DNA from: Mesocentrotus franciscanus
Taxonomy: Eukaryota; Echinodermata; Echinoidea; Camarodonta; Strongylocentrotidae
Assembly: GCA_037976565.1 (NCBI GenBank)
Contig: CP137672.1
Location: 20,670,335 to 20,734,334 of the forward strand
Length of the DNA stretch: 64,000 nucleotides
Direction: 5' to 3'
In this document: positions 13,077-23,645 of the stretch, piece by piece
How positions within the stretch are numbered: position 1 is the first letter of the stretch
Layout: the number at the start of each line of letters is the position of its first letter
Position numbers and translations under genes: made by a program
Notes under the pieces: generated by a model
The model's input: only the letters and a program-made list of their open reading frames with translations
Told to the model about the DNA's origin: nothing
Database searches by the model: none

Positions 13077-13280
13077 TCAAATTTATTACATTTGTGGGTA
13101 AAGTCATTATTACATTTGTGGGTGATTCAAAATTATTACATTTGTGGGTAAAGTGGTTATTACATTTGTGGGTGAATTTTATTACATTTGTGGGTAAAGT
13201 GTTATTACATTTGTGGGTGTTATTACATTTGTGGGTAAAGTGTTATTACATTTGTGGGCGTTATTACATTTGTGGGTGTA
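13077..13280. repeat. right outer array of TTATTACATTTGTGGG units
   Basis: Nine copies of TTATTACATTTGTGGG with spacers TAAAGTG, TGATTCAAAA and similar, in the inverted order of the left array. It forms the outer part of the right terminal repeat. Confidence 0.9.
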
Positions 13281-13283
13281 ACA

Positions 13284-13782
13284 GGGGGGGGGAGATTAAC
13301 AAATTAACCATAACGAAGGCAGGGTTGATTAAATGTTTAACTTTAAGCATGACCCCCTTGAAGGGCTGGATGTGAGAACCCGATTTGTTTTAAGAAGCCT
13401 ATTAATGCTCTTTAAATTGCACCACAGAGTAGGAATTTTTGCAATTGCATTTTCTTCTCTTTTTAATAGACAGAGAGGAGTTGATTTTAGATGTATCTCC
13501 ACATGTTATTCAAATATTTCAAAAACCTTGAGCATTACTAATTATTTATTGCAAACTATTTTTTATGTTCTGCTATACTTTTTACACAATTTTTATTTGT
13601 GTCATACTCCTAGTCTTGTAAAATGCATAATATGCTCGATTGCAGATTGCAAATGTATTAAAACAAACTCTAAAGACAAATGTACATAATGAGAGGGGTA
13701 GCCATAGGGGCCAGGAGCGGGATACCCCCACCCCCAACACCCACACACACATATCAATCAAAAGTCGAAAAGGAGGAGGGAA
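13284..13782. other. intergenic, nothing recognised
   Basis: Starts with a G run right after the TU-like element, then AT-rich sequence with a 118-codon open frame (13333-13689) of no recognisable family. I do not call it a gene. Confidence 0.35.
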
Positions 13783-13906
13783 GAAGAAGAAGAAGAAGAA
13801 GAAGAAGAAGAAGAAGAAGAAGAAGAAGAAGAAGAAGAAGAAGAAGAAGAAGAAGAAGAAGAAGAAGAAGAAAAAGAAGAAGAAGAAGAAGAAGAAAAAG
13901 AGAAGA
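13783..13906. repeat. (GAA)n trinucleotide microsatellite
   Basis: About 120 bp of almost pure GAA/AGA/AAG with few interruptions. It yields long Lys, Arg, Phe or Leu homopolymer frames on both strands that are not real proteins. A purine-pure strand of this length can form triplex DNA. Confidence 0.95.
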
Positions 13907-14859
13907 AACAAATAACTTGATTTTTTTTTCATCCCCCAAATGGACGCATCTGTTTATTTGTTTATTTTTTTGTTTTTGTAAAATAGGGTAGGGTATTCTC
14001 CACAAATCTGAAAATGTTATGACAAGCATAAAAGCTTATATTTCCAATTAATTTTGGGGAAATATTTGTAAGGTGAACCTAGCTAAGGAATGCCACTGAT
14101 CACCAAAACACAATTAGCAGCCAGCATGTAAAAAGAGCTGGAAATGAATAGTGATGTTAATTTTATAACACTTAATTGTTATCAAAGTCCAATGAAATAT
14201 GGGTGCCTCTTCTCTGTGTGTTAGAATTATTTTCTACTTTGCACTGGTTTTATTGCAACGCTTGTTTCATATGCTAGCTAGGAAAACATGTTAAATACAT
14301 TCCTTCCCATATAGTGACTAAGTTTTTTTTTTTTCAATGTTATTTTCGTGAACTGTATGTCCAATCTTGCTGCAATAATCGTATCTTGCCATAGGCCTAC
14401 AGTTAATATAATATCTGTAACATAAAAATAATCATAAGCTGTTATTTATTGATAGGATACGATTGATTAAAGGAGACACGCTTAATTTGAGAGGGGTATG
14501 ATTTATTGAGAGGGTCCTGGCTAGTATAATTGTGACAAATTCTTATACCGTGTGCACGGGTAATTGTCCGGCAAAAAGTCTGTGTAAACGTGATGTATCT
14601 TGCTGTGATTTTTATCTTTTTATTTTGTCAGTTTGTTTACACCCTAATCAGGTCGCTGCTGAGCGGTGAGCTGAGCTGAGCTACATGTAGCTGACCAGTC
14701 AGGTACACTGACGTGTCACCCTGCCGCGGCCCCGGCGCACTACCCCCATGTTATGTACTGCAGTACCTGTACTGTAGTTGTACCAGCATTCAACGCAACG
14801 TCATTTCTGAATTAATTTTGTGTGCTGTGAGCTGAGCCTGTGAATTGATCAACGACAAC
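13907..14859. promoter_or_regulatory. upstream region of the selenoprotein M gene
   Basis: The last ~250 bp before the start codon are less AT-rich than the surroundings and contain GCTGAGCTGAGCTACATGTAG and GCCGCGGCCCCGGCGC stretches, consistent with a promoter or 5' UTR. No TATA box or transcription start can be fixed from sequence alone. Confidence 0.35.
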
Positions 14860-14964
14860 ATGGCGAAAGAGCGACTCTTCGCCGCAATCTTAGGAATTGT
14901 TTTCCTTGCAGGCATTCATGTATCAGCAGAGGGTAATGAGCAAGTAATGAGTGCCAGAGTCGAG
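14860..14964 (+). CDS. SELENOM: SelM coding exon 1
   Basis: Encodes MAKERLFAAILGIVFL through MSARVE: the signal peptide and the first mature residues. The donor is GAG|GTAATT and the exon ends in phase 0. The ATG follows AACGACAAC, and no other in-frame ATG gives a signal peptide. Confidence 0.85.
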
Positions 14965-17900
14965 GTAATTATCCATTAATGATAAATGCCATTGGCCCAT
15001 TGCATTGACAATCATGAGTCATGACAATGCCCGGTTGGTCGACTACAGTATGTCAGTAGGCCTACTAAGTACAAGTACTGAGCTGAAGTAGTGAAGTACA
15101 ACTAGCTAACTAGCCCTAGAAATCTAGTATATTTTGTTTAACTTCTCTTTTTTCTCCTTTTTTTTTTGGGGGCAAACTTGGGTTTTACTTCCAAATTCAG
15201 AAATCCTTGCCTTGGCTTTGGCATAGGGTCTAGGTTACTCTAGTCTAGGCTAGTCTAGACCGAAAATTTCTGTCTCTTTCGTTCGTTAGCCTCAGATTTG
15301 GGTAGGGTCGGCCGCGGCACCTCTCTTTAGAGACAGAAGCCGACCGTAGGCGCTCCTGTGCAAACTCGGAACGGATCTGGCCACCAAATTCCAGCCAAAC
15401 TTTTGGACTAAAATGTCACTTTAGCGGATTCATATCCGATGCATTTATTTTTGAAAATTAGGTCTAGAATTCTAGGCCCATATAGTATCGGTTCCACTTA
15501 CCAGATTGACTGTATGATGTGTTTAATGGTCTTTTTTCCCCGGTTTTCTTTGTCGAAATTGAACTCCGCTCCGTATTGAAATTGTTACTGCGCATGCGCT
15601 GCAAAAATTTCAACACGGAGCAGAGTTCAATTTCAACAAAGAAAACCGGCGAAAAAAGACCATTAAATGCATCACACAGTCAAGTGGTAAGTGGAACCGA
15701 TGTTCATGTATATGGGCCTAGACCTAATTTTCAAAAATAAATGCATCGGATATGAATCCGTTAAGTGACATTTTAGTCCAAATTCCACCGAGTTTGCACA
15801 GGAGCGCCTATGGTCCGCTCTTGTCTCTAAAGAGAGGAGCCGACCCTACCCAAATCAGAGGCTAACGAACGAAAGAGACAGAAATTTTCGGTCTAGGTCT
15901 ATCATACTACTTTATTACTAGGAACAGTCTTCCAGGCCAAGTTCCAGCTTCCCATCATTTATTTTCGTAGACAATGTGATGTTTAATGTAAATCAAGTTC
16001 TATCAACATTTTTTTTTTTTTTTGCATTTTTTGCTGATTAGCCATTAGGGCTGACTAGAAAGTAGAAACCCACTCATGGGGCCATGGGGTGAGTTCAAGT
16101 TTGGTGTTCGTTGTTACTGAACTGAGCTCCAACACTGGCGGTCAGTTTAGAAGAAGGACAATACCGATCACTTTATCGATAGCTTAACACCGAGTGACGT
16201 CACACCTTCATGCGAAAAGGCTCGACGATGAAAGTAAAATCAGTGCGAAATAGCATTCAAATTTCATCATACAGAATATAAATCTAATGTCATATTGAAA
16301 AATCAATAGAGAAAAAATATAATTTGTCGTGAAAATATACAGGTGTATATACATGTAGGTCTAGCTCCCATGATTTACAGTTACTTTGACTGTACAATGG
16401 ATTTAACCTTGGCGTGATCGTGAGATTCGTGACATATGCCCGCATAGTTAGCTGTGGTATGCTGCAACACCAACACCAACACCAAACTTGAAATCACAAA
16501 TTTCCCAGTCCCTACGGCTGCCCGCTGGTGTTGGTGAATGGGAAAATTACATGTAAAACATCAACACAGATTGCGAGCATCAGTTCAACAGAGGATATTA
16601 AACACCAGCCCTCAACACAGACTATCGGAAATGCGTCATATTTTCTGAGGTCAACCTCAACACCAACATGACTTCAAGTTTGGTGTTGTGGCTGGTGTCG
16701 GTGTTTTCATGGCACCAACACCAGCTTTCGACACCGAACTTGAAATCACCCACTCTCTGCCCAAAGGGATAACAAAGTAGCATGTACATGTATTCCGACC
16801 CACCGTCAGACCTCGATGCCACCAATTCTCCACGTGGGAGGGATAATTGTCTGACAAGCATGATGTCGGTACAACAAATCTATCAGACTAGCTAATATAT
16901 AGGGTAGCATGCAGTACGCTGGCATGAGCATGTTTATTCATTACTTTGGGCTTTAGTCTTTACCTTTACCGCACACACTGGAAGAATGCTGAAGCAGCAC
17001 TGCAGCAGTCTAGCTTCCAGATCTATCTTTTAGTCACTTTTGGTACTTATTTATTTAATTACGTATCTATAGTTATTCATTCATTTATTTATTTACCTGT
17101 GTTTGTTAGAATGATTCTGCATCTTTGTTCAGGGTGGTCCATCAAAGAGCTAGGGCCCTTGATAATACAAACCATACATATGTATGTATACATAATTACA
17201 ATTTAAAACTCTATAGGAAATAATATGACCACAGCTACCGGTATACAAAAATAGAAATGACAAAAACTGTGGTACATGTAACGTAATCATTATATTGTTA
17301 GACATGAAATTTGAATTTATATTTAAAGAGACCTATAGTCAGAACTGAAAATTGAATCAAAGTTAAAGAAAAGAGAGAAGTTGATAAAGACTTGTCACCT
17401 TAACTCTGGGTTTCCAAGAAAATTATATCTATAGTTTTATAGTTTACCGGTAACTTGGATTATGATTGCTCAGCAAAGCAATCTGATTGACCCTTTTATT
17501 ACCCAAGTGGCAATTTTGAACTATAAAGCACTATTTAACAATTGTTTGCCACATTTTGACAAAGAACAATTACAAAATGATGCAGTGGGATTCCCTAAGC
17601 ATTTATTCTCAAACAATCATGGACTTGTAAAAAATTGAAGGAAGTCATAAGCAGCCGACAAGAGAGGAATCTAGAAATAGCTTTTGGATACATATATTGC
17701 GCATGAAATGAATTGCACCTTACACCGGAAGTGGCTCGAAATTACATCCAATAGTCCCACATCTGGGCATTTGGACTTGCCTGAATTAAAGTACTCTTAC
17801 CATGGTCAGCAGAACATTTTTGTTTAAGTGGGGAGGGGTAGCATGCATGATGAGATATTTTCAAATCTATCAGCATTGCAAACCGTGTCCACTAAAAAAA

Positions 17901-20900
17901 ATGGGGAGCTGTAGCCCCTCCCCCACCCCCTGTCTCAAAAGTTATTATTTGTATTCTGATGACAGCTACTGTTAAATAACAACACCAATCATGAAATCAC
18001 CATGTTTCTGTATAGTTCGTATCTTACTCTTTTATTTTCCAGAGCTGCACTGGATGACGTTTGAATAGGCTTCCAGAAGTGAAGCAATTCATCAATGAGG
18101 ACATCCCTTATTAGTATCCTTTCAGCGCAAACCTCTAATCTATCGTTCAGCTGTCTAGTGTTTAAAATGTTTATGGTTATTGTTGACGGAGAAAGGGCAT
18201 AAATCACAGTGGACTGTCATACTGTGATCGTTTCTTCCACTTTGTGATATATTGTACATGTACTAAAAAAATCCATTTACTTTTAAATATCAATCACTGA
18301 ATGTATGTGAGACGAGAGTTACAGAATTAAAAGGAAACAAAAAACAATTAATCATGCGGCTCGTTGTTAAGAAGTAATTTGTATCTCATTGTTCTCGATA
18401 CTCCACTCCATTGCCAGCATTGTATACATTTTTGAAAAATCAGAGAAATATGACAAATAGAGTACAGGGCTTCAAATTTACTAAAACTACAAGATTTTTT
18501 AATGTTCATGACATGACATAGGGCACTGGCTGTATTGCATGCACAAACATTGGTACATTGGTACATTAACATATTACATATGTTTATGAGTTATGACTAA
18601 CAAATGTTAATGAATGTCATGCATTTAGAGGGCATTGAGGCATATTGATACTTACCGGTAGTGTTGTAGCTTGGAACCCAATAGACTTGCCAAGTCTATC
18701 ACCAGAGGTCTAGGGCTGCGGCAGACAAAATAAGATGAAAGATGGTTTGTCCCTTTTGCAGCCCAAAAAAACCTGAAGTTCCATGAATCCAGTGGTATAT
18801 TGAAGAGATCTACTATTAGGAACCTCCCACCAAATGAACAAAATTATGGAAACTGGCTTTCAATTACATTTTGAATGTTTAATTCCGGATATTTAATTTC
18901 TAGACTAGAAAAACATTTTTACATACCGGTACATTGTAATTCAACATTAATTTGAGCCTTATATCTGTTGATTTGAGAATAGCTCCCTCTGCTGCAATAT
19001 GTAAATAGCACTAGGTTTTTATTTCTTATAAAGAATTTTCAGAACCTATGACTGTAAAATTTCACACACGATATCTGAAGGATATATTTTAAACACTCGC
19101 CAAGTTTCATGGAGTTTGCACAAGTCTGCAAAAGGGACTTACTGCTTTTAAAACAGAAATGGTTTCTTTTCTTTAACAGAGATCTAATAAGAAAGAATTT
19201 TGAATAAGCTCATAATTTGCAATTTACATTTCTAAATATGTGTGTGCTTGCCTGCTTGTCTGCCTTAAATATTGTGAAACACACCAGCAATGTAACAAAA
19301 TAAAGCCTACTATTACAGATAGGGCTGGATGTTTATAGGAATCAAACTTTGATCATCGATTGAACTTAGTTCTCTAATGAGTTACCAGAGCAGTCATGGG
19401 TAGGGAAGGGGGGGGTTAGAAGTTGTCTAGTCAGATCAGAATAAGATTTTGGGTCGTAAGCTACAGCACTGCATGTAGTTGATGAATCTGCACCATGGAA
19501 TGAAGTGAGAGGTGGAATATCCTCATATTATGGGTACCTTTTGAATATCATTCATAAACAGAGTTGTACAGGATGATGTTTAAAGAGATGGCCTGAGGCC
19601 AAAGCTTTCATCTATGAGGATCTCCATTTCTTGTATCCTTAATACAGGTGTGTGCATGTCTGCTACGTGTACATGTAGGTCATGTAAGTACTGCAAGTAG
19701 TTTTCAGTATGTTACTAAAGTAGTATAATCATACTATATCATGGTGATGGTAGAAGTAACAGTGGTGATTTTAATAGTAGTAGTAGGGGTTGTAGTAATT
19801 GCAAGTAGTAGAAATTTAGTAGAAATACATGTTGTACATGTAGTAGTGGATCATGGAGTAGTAGTAGAAGTGTAAGTAGTAGTAGTAGAAGTAGTAGTGG
19901 TAGTGGTAGTAGTCGTAGTAGTAGTCGTAGTCGTCGTCGTCGTCGTCATAGTAGTAGTAGAATTAGTAATAGTAGTAGCAGTAATAGTACATATAACGGT
20001 AAAGGCTTGTTCAGATATGGCTTGATAAACCACCACCCTAAAAAATATGCTGCGTCTTTTGTTACATCATACATGTACCAGGTAAAATGAAAGGCAACTG
20101 CACACAACAAAGGACTTGCGGGTATTCACTGAGCTATGTGTAACAGAGTCAGAAATGTGTAGCATATTGCACTTTACGCCATCATTAATAAGAATCCATC
20201 AAGGGTTGGCCTCTGAACAGGCCTTAAAGATACTATGTCCCTTTTGTAGCCAACATCAAATTCTGTAGAACTTTGCAGGAATTATGAATATGTCATGTAT
20301 GTCCTATCTGTGAAATTTAAACGTTAGCAGTGTCCTAATATTCAAATTATGCAAGGAAACCCGTTTACTTGCTAGACTTCACTGTCAGACACTATTGAGT
20401 GACTGACTGGCTTTTTTCATCTTTGGTAATAACATACATAAAATGAGCTGTAAAGGGTACATGAGCATTTGTCTACATCAATAACCCACTTCTTGTAATG
20501 GCCAAAATTAAACTGATTGAATCTTTGCGCAGCATAAAACGTACGACCATTCGGTACAATGGTCTGAAAAATCAGACTATTACTTACTGGCTCTATAGCT
20601 CCTAAGTCGATTCGACAACTAATAGTCGTTATTTTCCCACTTAAAGACATTTTTAAGCCCCCTTTTTTAGGGAAGTTCTAAATTAGTATTGTCTTTCAAA
20701 TGCCGTTGGAATTTAACCTTTTCATTTTTTGGCCCTGCAAATGGGACATAGTACCTTTAATAGTAGTTTTGTTTTTTATTTTTTAGGGAGCACTTCCTTT
20801 GACATGAATAACTGTAGCTGTACAGGTAATGATTTACTAATTACTGCTCTAAGCAAAGCTCTTTGGAAGCGCATAGAGACATTATAATGTGATATGCACT

Positions 20901-22539
20901 ATACAAGAACAGAATATTATTATTATTTTTATGATATGGTTTTGAGCCTTAACCCATCTGCATCCAGCCATAATGTGATCTTCAAGCCGGTGCCTGGGGC
21001 CAATCCTGATCTGTTGCTTCTTGATGAGTCGGGCAACATAGTACGGGTGAGTGTAGGGGCTCTGGGCCCTGTTTCATAAAACTTACGATTGTTATAAGCT
21101 ACTCAGTACTGAAATCGTGGCATTTGATTGGCTGAGAGCAAATTTGTCTTAGAAATTCAGTATTTGTTATTGATAACAAGTTTTATGAAACAGGGCCCTG
21201 GGGGAGGGGAGTCATGGGGTTCAGGCCTCCTTTTTTTTTTGTTGCTTGCCAGATATTTGTTAGTGTTAGTCAAGGCTCTCCGATCCCTCAATAAAGAAAT
21301 TGAATCTAAGTGACTCTTTTGTGCTTCTTAAAATTTTGAGGGATTAAATAATTTGGATCATATTGGTTGCCTACTATGATCTACATACAACGTTTTGACT
21401 AATACGTGATGAAACAAATTTTGCCGGAAAGTCGGAAACCGCCTGCTAATTGATATATTTGGTAAATTATTATATCTATTGGGACCAAATAGATATCGCG
21501 CGACCGCACGTGGTCGCGTAGTCCCATATACATCTTTCTGTGTACAGTGCTTGTAACTTTACCAAGACTGGGCAAATTTCTTATCATTTTGATGATTCCA
21601 GAACCTTGCAGTACACACCAATACTTATATGCTAGATGATCAACCTTTTCTGATCGATTCCACATTTCTTTCACAATGCAATCGCATGACCAGAACTGGT
21701 CTTTATATTTAACATCACAATTTTTGAAGATGTGGCTCGGGATTGACCCTGAATCGACCCTAGATCTTTGTATAGTGTTACAAACCTTATTAGGCAAACC
21801 ATGGGCAAACCAGAGTTGACCATAAGACAAATTTTTTTGACACAGTCTTGCCTCTATTTCAGCTAAAATTCTGAGGTTTCATCATTCGCATATGATTGGG
21901 ATATACATGTACATCGGCACACAACTTGTAGACCTTGCAAACAAACACTTCAATGATAAGGATCTTATGATAATCTTACCGTTTTGAACAGATGTTGTAA
22001 TCTCACATAACATGTTATATTTAGAGCGATATTTTGTTTGTAGTTGCCTGTTCCAGATAATATTTGCTTTGTATTTGGTTTGTATTTGCTTTTTATTGAT
22101 TTGTTTAGTTTAAAATTACTAAGAAGTAGAAATGGGGAAAATAGTTTGAGCTACAATTCTTTTATGTCTCACTTATACGTATTTTTCACCAAGGCAAAAT
22201 ATTATTCTCTTAAAAGATGAAAAGTAGTTCTCAATAATAAAAACAGGTGTCATATTTGTTTACATTCACTATAGAATTCGGCCTGTAATGATGTAAAAAG
22301 CATTTTTAATTCATAATACCTTGCCTTTTCTTAATGAGATTATACCGCATATGTCATTATTCAGTATGTACAAGTATCTACATGTGCAGTCTGACAAGCA
22401 AGCGTTTCAGAAGGCAAAAGTCATAATAAAATGATGTCATTGTACAAATTAATGTGACCAGTCACTGACTTTGTATAAACACAACTGTTTTAATTATTTT
22501 GTCTGATGATGTGATTATAAATTTCATTCTCCCTCTCCC

Positions 22540-22574
<35 letters not shown>

Positions 22575-22911
22575 TCTCTCTCTCCCTCTCTCTGTGTCTT
22601 GACGCTTTCTCTTATCGGTTCACTTGCCCTCTTTAACCCTCTTTAACCCTTTCCCTTCCCCTTCCCGCCCTCTCTCTCTATCCCACTTTTCTCTTTCCAT
22701 TTTATTTGCTCACTTGTCCTCTTTATGTTCAAATTTTTTAATTCCTTTTTTCTTCTCCTTTCTCGTTTGTCTATCTATTTTTCTCTCTTTCACACTCACT
22801 CACTTGCCCTCTTTACACTCACACTCACCCCTTCTTTCTACACATCTCTCTCACTCTTTTTCCATGTTGCCTCTTCTCTCTTTCTATGACTCCTCTCTCT
22901 GTATCTCTTCA

Positions 22912-22960
<49 letters not shown>

Positions 22961-23379
22961 CTCTCTAACATCCTGCCTTTCTATTTCTATCTCTCTTTCT
23001 ATTCCTCTCTTGTCCTTGTGTGTCTCTCTTCCTCCCTCTTTCCCTTTGCCCTTCTCTCTCCCCTTCTTCATTCTCTCTCCCCTTCTTCCTTCTCTCTTCT
23101 CTCTTCTCTCTCTCTCTCTTCTCTCACCCCCATTCCATCGTGTAGAGGATTGACTTGGCCAAGATGAAGCGAGCAGAGCTAAATGCCATGATGACAGAGG
23201 AGCTAGGGTTCTACAAGAAAGGAAACCTCGCAGAAGACGTGCCAGAAGAGCATTCCTCAGGCCCCTATTCTTCAAGAAAGAACTGTAATTTCCTTTTCCC
23301 TTTCTATCAATGTCCAATTCCCGCTGTCCTGCAGAGTCGGGGAGAGAGAGAGAGACTTATGTTATTTGAAAACTCATAA
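14860..23379 (+). CDS. SELENOM: selenoprotein M (four coding exons, in-frame TGA = Sec)
   Basis: Exons 14860-14964, 18043-18113, 20968-21046 and 23146-23379 join in frame through GT-AG introns into about 162 residues. Residues 1-24 form a signal peptide (hydrophobic FAAILGIVFLAGIHVSA). Exon 2 reads SCTG, then TGA (18055-18057), then RLNRLPEVKQFINEDIPY. This aligns with the SelM active site, where vertebrates have CGGU. Exon 3 gives HNVIFKPVPGANPDLLLLDE and exon 4 RIDLAKMKRAELNAMM and ELGFYKKG, all conserved SelM blocks. SelM is an ER thioredoxin-fold redox protein of the SelM/Sep15 family. The stop at 23377 is uncertain: the last ~23 codons lie in a local duplication, and GTAATTTCC at 23285 could be a splice donor. 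No convincing SECIS was found. Assignment rests on recognised family sequence. Confidence 0.88.
15255..15896. mobile_element. 642-bp foldback element (CTAGACCGAAAATTTC ends)
   Basis: The left arm starts CTAGACCGAAAATTTCTGTC and the right arm ends with its complement. Both contain GTTAGCCTCAGATTTGGGTA-like and GATTCATATCCGATGCATT-like blocks, and the centre is a palindrome around TTACTGCGCATGCGC. It belongs to the same family as the array at 52340-55400 and the fragment at 53550-53960. There is no transposase; it is non-autonomous. Confidence 0.85.
16085..16830. repeat. interspersed TTCAAGTTTGGTGTTG inverted repeats
   Basis: The motif TTCAAGTTTGGTGTT and its complement AACACCAAACTTGAA occur at about 16092, 16477, 16673 and 16731. 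The stretch 16673-16745 is itself an imperfect palindrome. CAACACCAACACC runs are also present. Element ends are not clear. Confidence 0.5.
18043..18113 (+). CDS. SELENOM: SelM coding exon 2 with the Sec codon
   Basis: The acceptor is TTATTTTCCAG|AGC and the donor TA|GTATCC, a weak but GT-type site. The exon carries the CTGU redox motif with TGA at 18055-18057. The next in-frame codons stay conserved through EDIPY, which is what a recoded rather than terminating TGA should show. Ordinary gene prediction would stop here and miss this exon. Confidence 0.85.
19760..19990. repeat. (GTA/GTC)n trinucleotide microsatellite
   Basis: Imperfect AGTAGTAGT, GTCGTAGTC and CGTCGTCGTCGTC runs. The minus-strand poly-Thr frame over it is a low-complexity artefact. 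Confidence 0.85.
20868..20930 (+). mobile_element. SINE 3' tail fragment
   Basis: AGCGCATAGAGACATTATAA, GATATGCACTATACAAGAAC and ATTATTATTATT resemble the GCGCTATA...ATT tail of the SINEs at 6032 and 44348. Only the tail is present. Confidence 0.45.
20968..21046 (+). CDS. SELENOM: SelM coding exon 3
   Basis: The acceptor is CATCCAG|C, whose first base completes a Tyr codon with exon 2, giving IPYYHNVIFK as in the family. It ends NIVR with donor CGG|GTGAGT. A foldback MITE begins 18 bp downstream. Confidence 0.88.
21064..21199. mobile_element. short foldback MITE (GGGCCCTGTTTCATAAAACTT ends)
   Basis: The left end GGGCCCTGTTTCATAAAACT and the right end AGTTTTATGAAACAGGGCCC are perfect reverse complements. 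The middle is AT-rich. It lies 18 bp past the SelM exon 3 donor. Confidence 0.85.
21399..21830 (-). pseudogene. unidentified repeat-encoded open frame
   Basis: A 143-codon minus-strand frame with stretches such as SSGIIKMIRNLPSLGKVTST without the first S (GIIKMIRNLPSLGKVTST) and EMWNRSEKVDHLAYKYW. I do not recognise the family. A ~150-bp part recurs at 59495-59646 in a GGNBP2 intron with small indels, so it is a dispersed repeat and probably part of a decayed transposable element ORF rather than a host gene. Confidence 0.4.
22530..23140. repeat. ~600-bp CT-rich polypyrimidine tract
   Basis: Includes (CT)n blocks near 22545-22590, 22917-22955 and 23095-23120, with other TCTC/CCTT-rich sequence between. 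All open frames over it are low complexity. It ends at the SelM exon 4 acceptor. Confidence 0.85.
23146..23379 (+). CDS. SELENOM: SelM coding exon 4 (3' end uncertain)
   Basis: Follows a ~600-bp pyrimidine-rich tract and acceptor CGTGTAG|AGG. RIDLAKMKRAELNAMM and ELGFYKKGN match SelM well. Beyond SSRKN the sequence is not recognisably SelM and enters a repeated segment, so the true C-terminus may differ from the TAA at 23377-23379. Confidence 0.8.
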   Translation, partial: RIDLAKMKRAELNAMMTEELGFYKKGNLAEDVPEEHSSGPYSSRKNCNFLFPFYQCPIPAVLQSRGERERLMLFENS

Positions 23380-23645
23380 TAAATTAATCATGGTGCCAGA
23401 ATTTTATGTGATTACATGTGTGTCAATATCTATTCTAAAGTAAGTTGATGATGTTGGATCCTTAAGCCCATCAGTTGAAGGTCATCTTCAAAAGACAATC
23501 GCTGCCCTGTAGAGATAGGTAGAGAGAGAAAATTGTTGATTTGTAGACTCGAACCGTGGTGCCATAATTTTATGTGATTTTATGTTTGTCAGTGTCTATG
23601 TTCCAAAGTAATTAGTTCATGATGTTATAGGTTAAAGGTCAGGTT
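23310..23645. repeat. two-copy duplication at the SelM 3' end
   Basis: A segment with GCTGTCCTGCAGAGTCGGGG, GAGAGAGAGA and ATCATGGTGCCAGAATTTTA recurs about 180-190 bp later as GCTGCCCTGTAGAGATAGGT and ACCGTGGTGCCATAATTTTA. Both copies continue into GTGTCAATATCTATTCTAAA-like sequence. The first copy contains the predicted SelM stop codon. Confidence 0.65.

Larger units (their letters stand above)
8782..13283. mobile_element. TU-like foldback transposon with composite terminal inverted repeats
   Basis: The element begins TGTTACACCCACAAATG and ends with the exact complement CATTTGTGGGTGTAACA. Each arm has an outer domain of tandem CCCACAAATGTAATAA units (ten on the left, 8787-9000; nine on the right, 13077-13280). 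Then comes an inner domain of ~100-bp subunits carrying AAGACCCTGTAATAAAGCAT and CTCCAGACCCGGTTATTTCA. The two arms (about 8782-9930 and 12190-13283) are near-identical reverse complements over about 1.1 kb. The central ~2 kb has no transposase that I can recognise, so it is non-autonomous. The plan matches the sea-urchin TU family (tandem outer repeat domain plus inner domain). Target-site duplication is unclear because both flanks are G-rich. Confidence 0.85.
14965..18042 (+). other. SelM intron 1
   Basis: A 3.1 kb intron. It contains a 642-bp foldback element at 15255-15896 and a CAACACCAA/TTGGTGTTG-rich repeat zone at about 16085-16830. The rest is AT-rich with no gene recognised. Confidence 0.75.
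18114..20967 (+). other. SelM intron 2
   Basis: A 2.9 kb AT-rich intron with a (GTA)n/(TAG)n/(CGT)n trinucleotide zone at about 19760-19990. A SINE-tail-like fragment (GGAAGCGCATAGAGACATT then ATTATTATT) lies at about 20868-20930, close to exon 3. Confidence 0.7.
21047..23145 (+). other. SelM intron 3
   Basis: A 2.1 kb intron. It holds a 136-bp foldback MITE at 21064-21199, a segment shared with the GGNBP2 intron (about 21521-21693) and a very long CT-rich tract at about 22530-23140 that runs into the exon 4 acceptor. Confidence 0.75.

Noticed and set aside
13582..14029. Long poly-Lys, poly-Arg, poly-Phe and poly-Leu open frames
   Set aside because: They are translations of the (GAA)n microsatellite in different frames.
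22624..23317. Several Ser/Leu- and Arg/Glu-rich open frames
   Set aside because: Low-complexity translations of the CT-rich tract in SelM intron 3.
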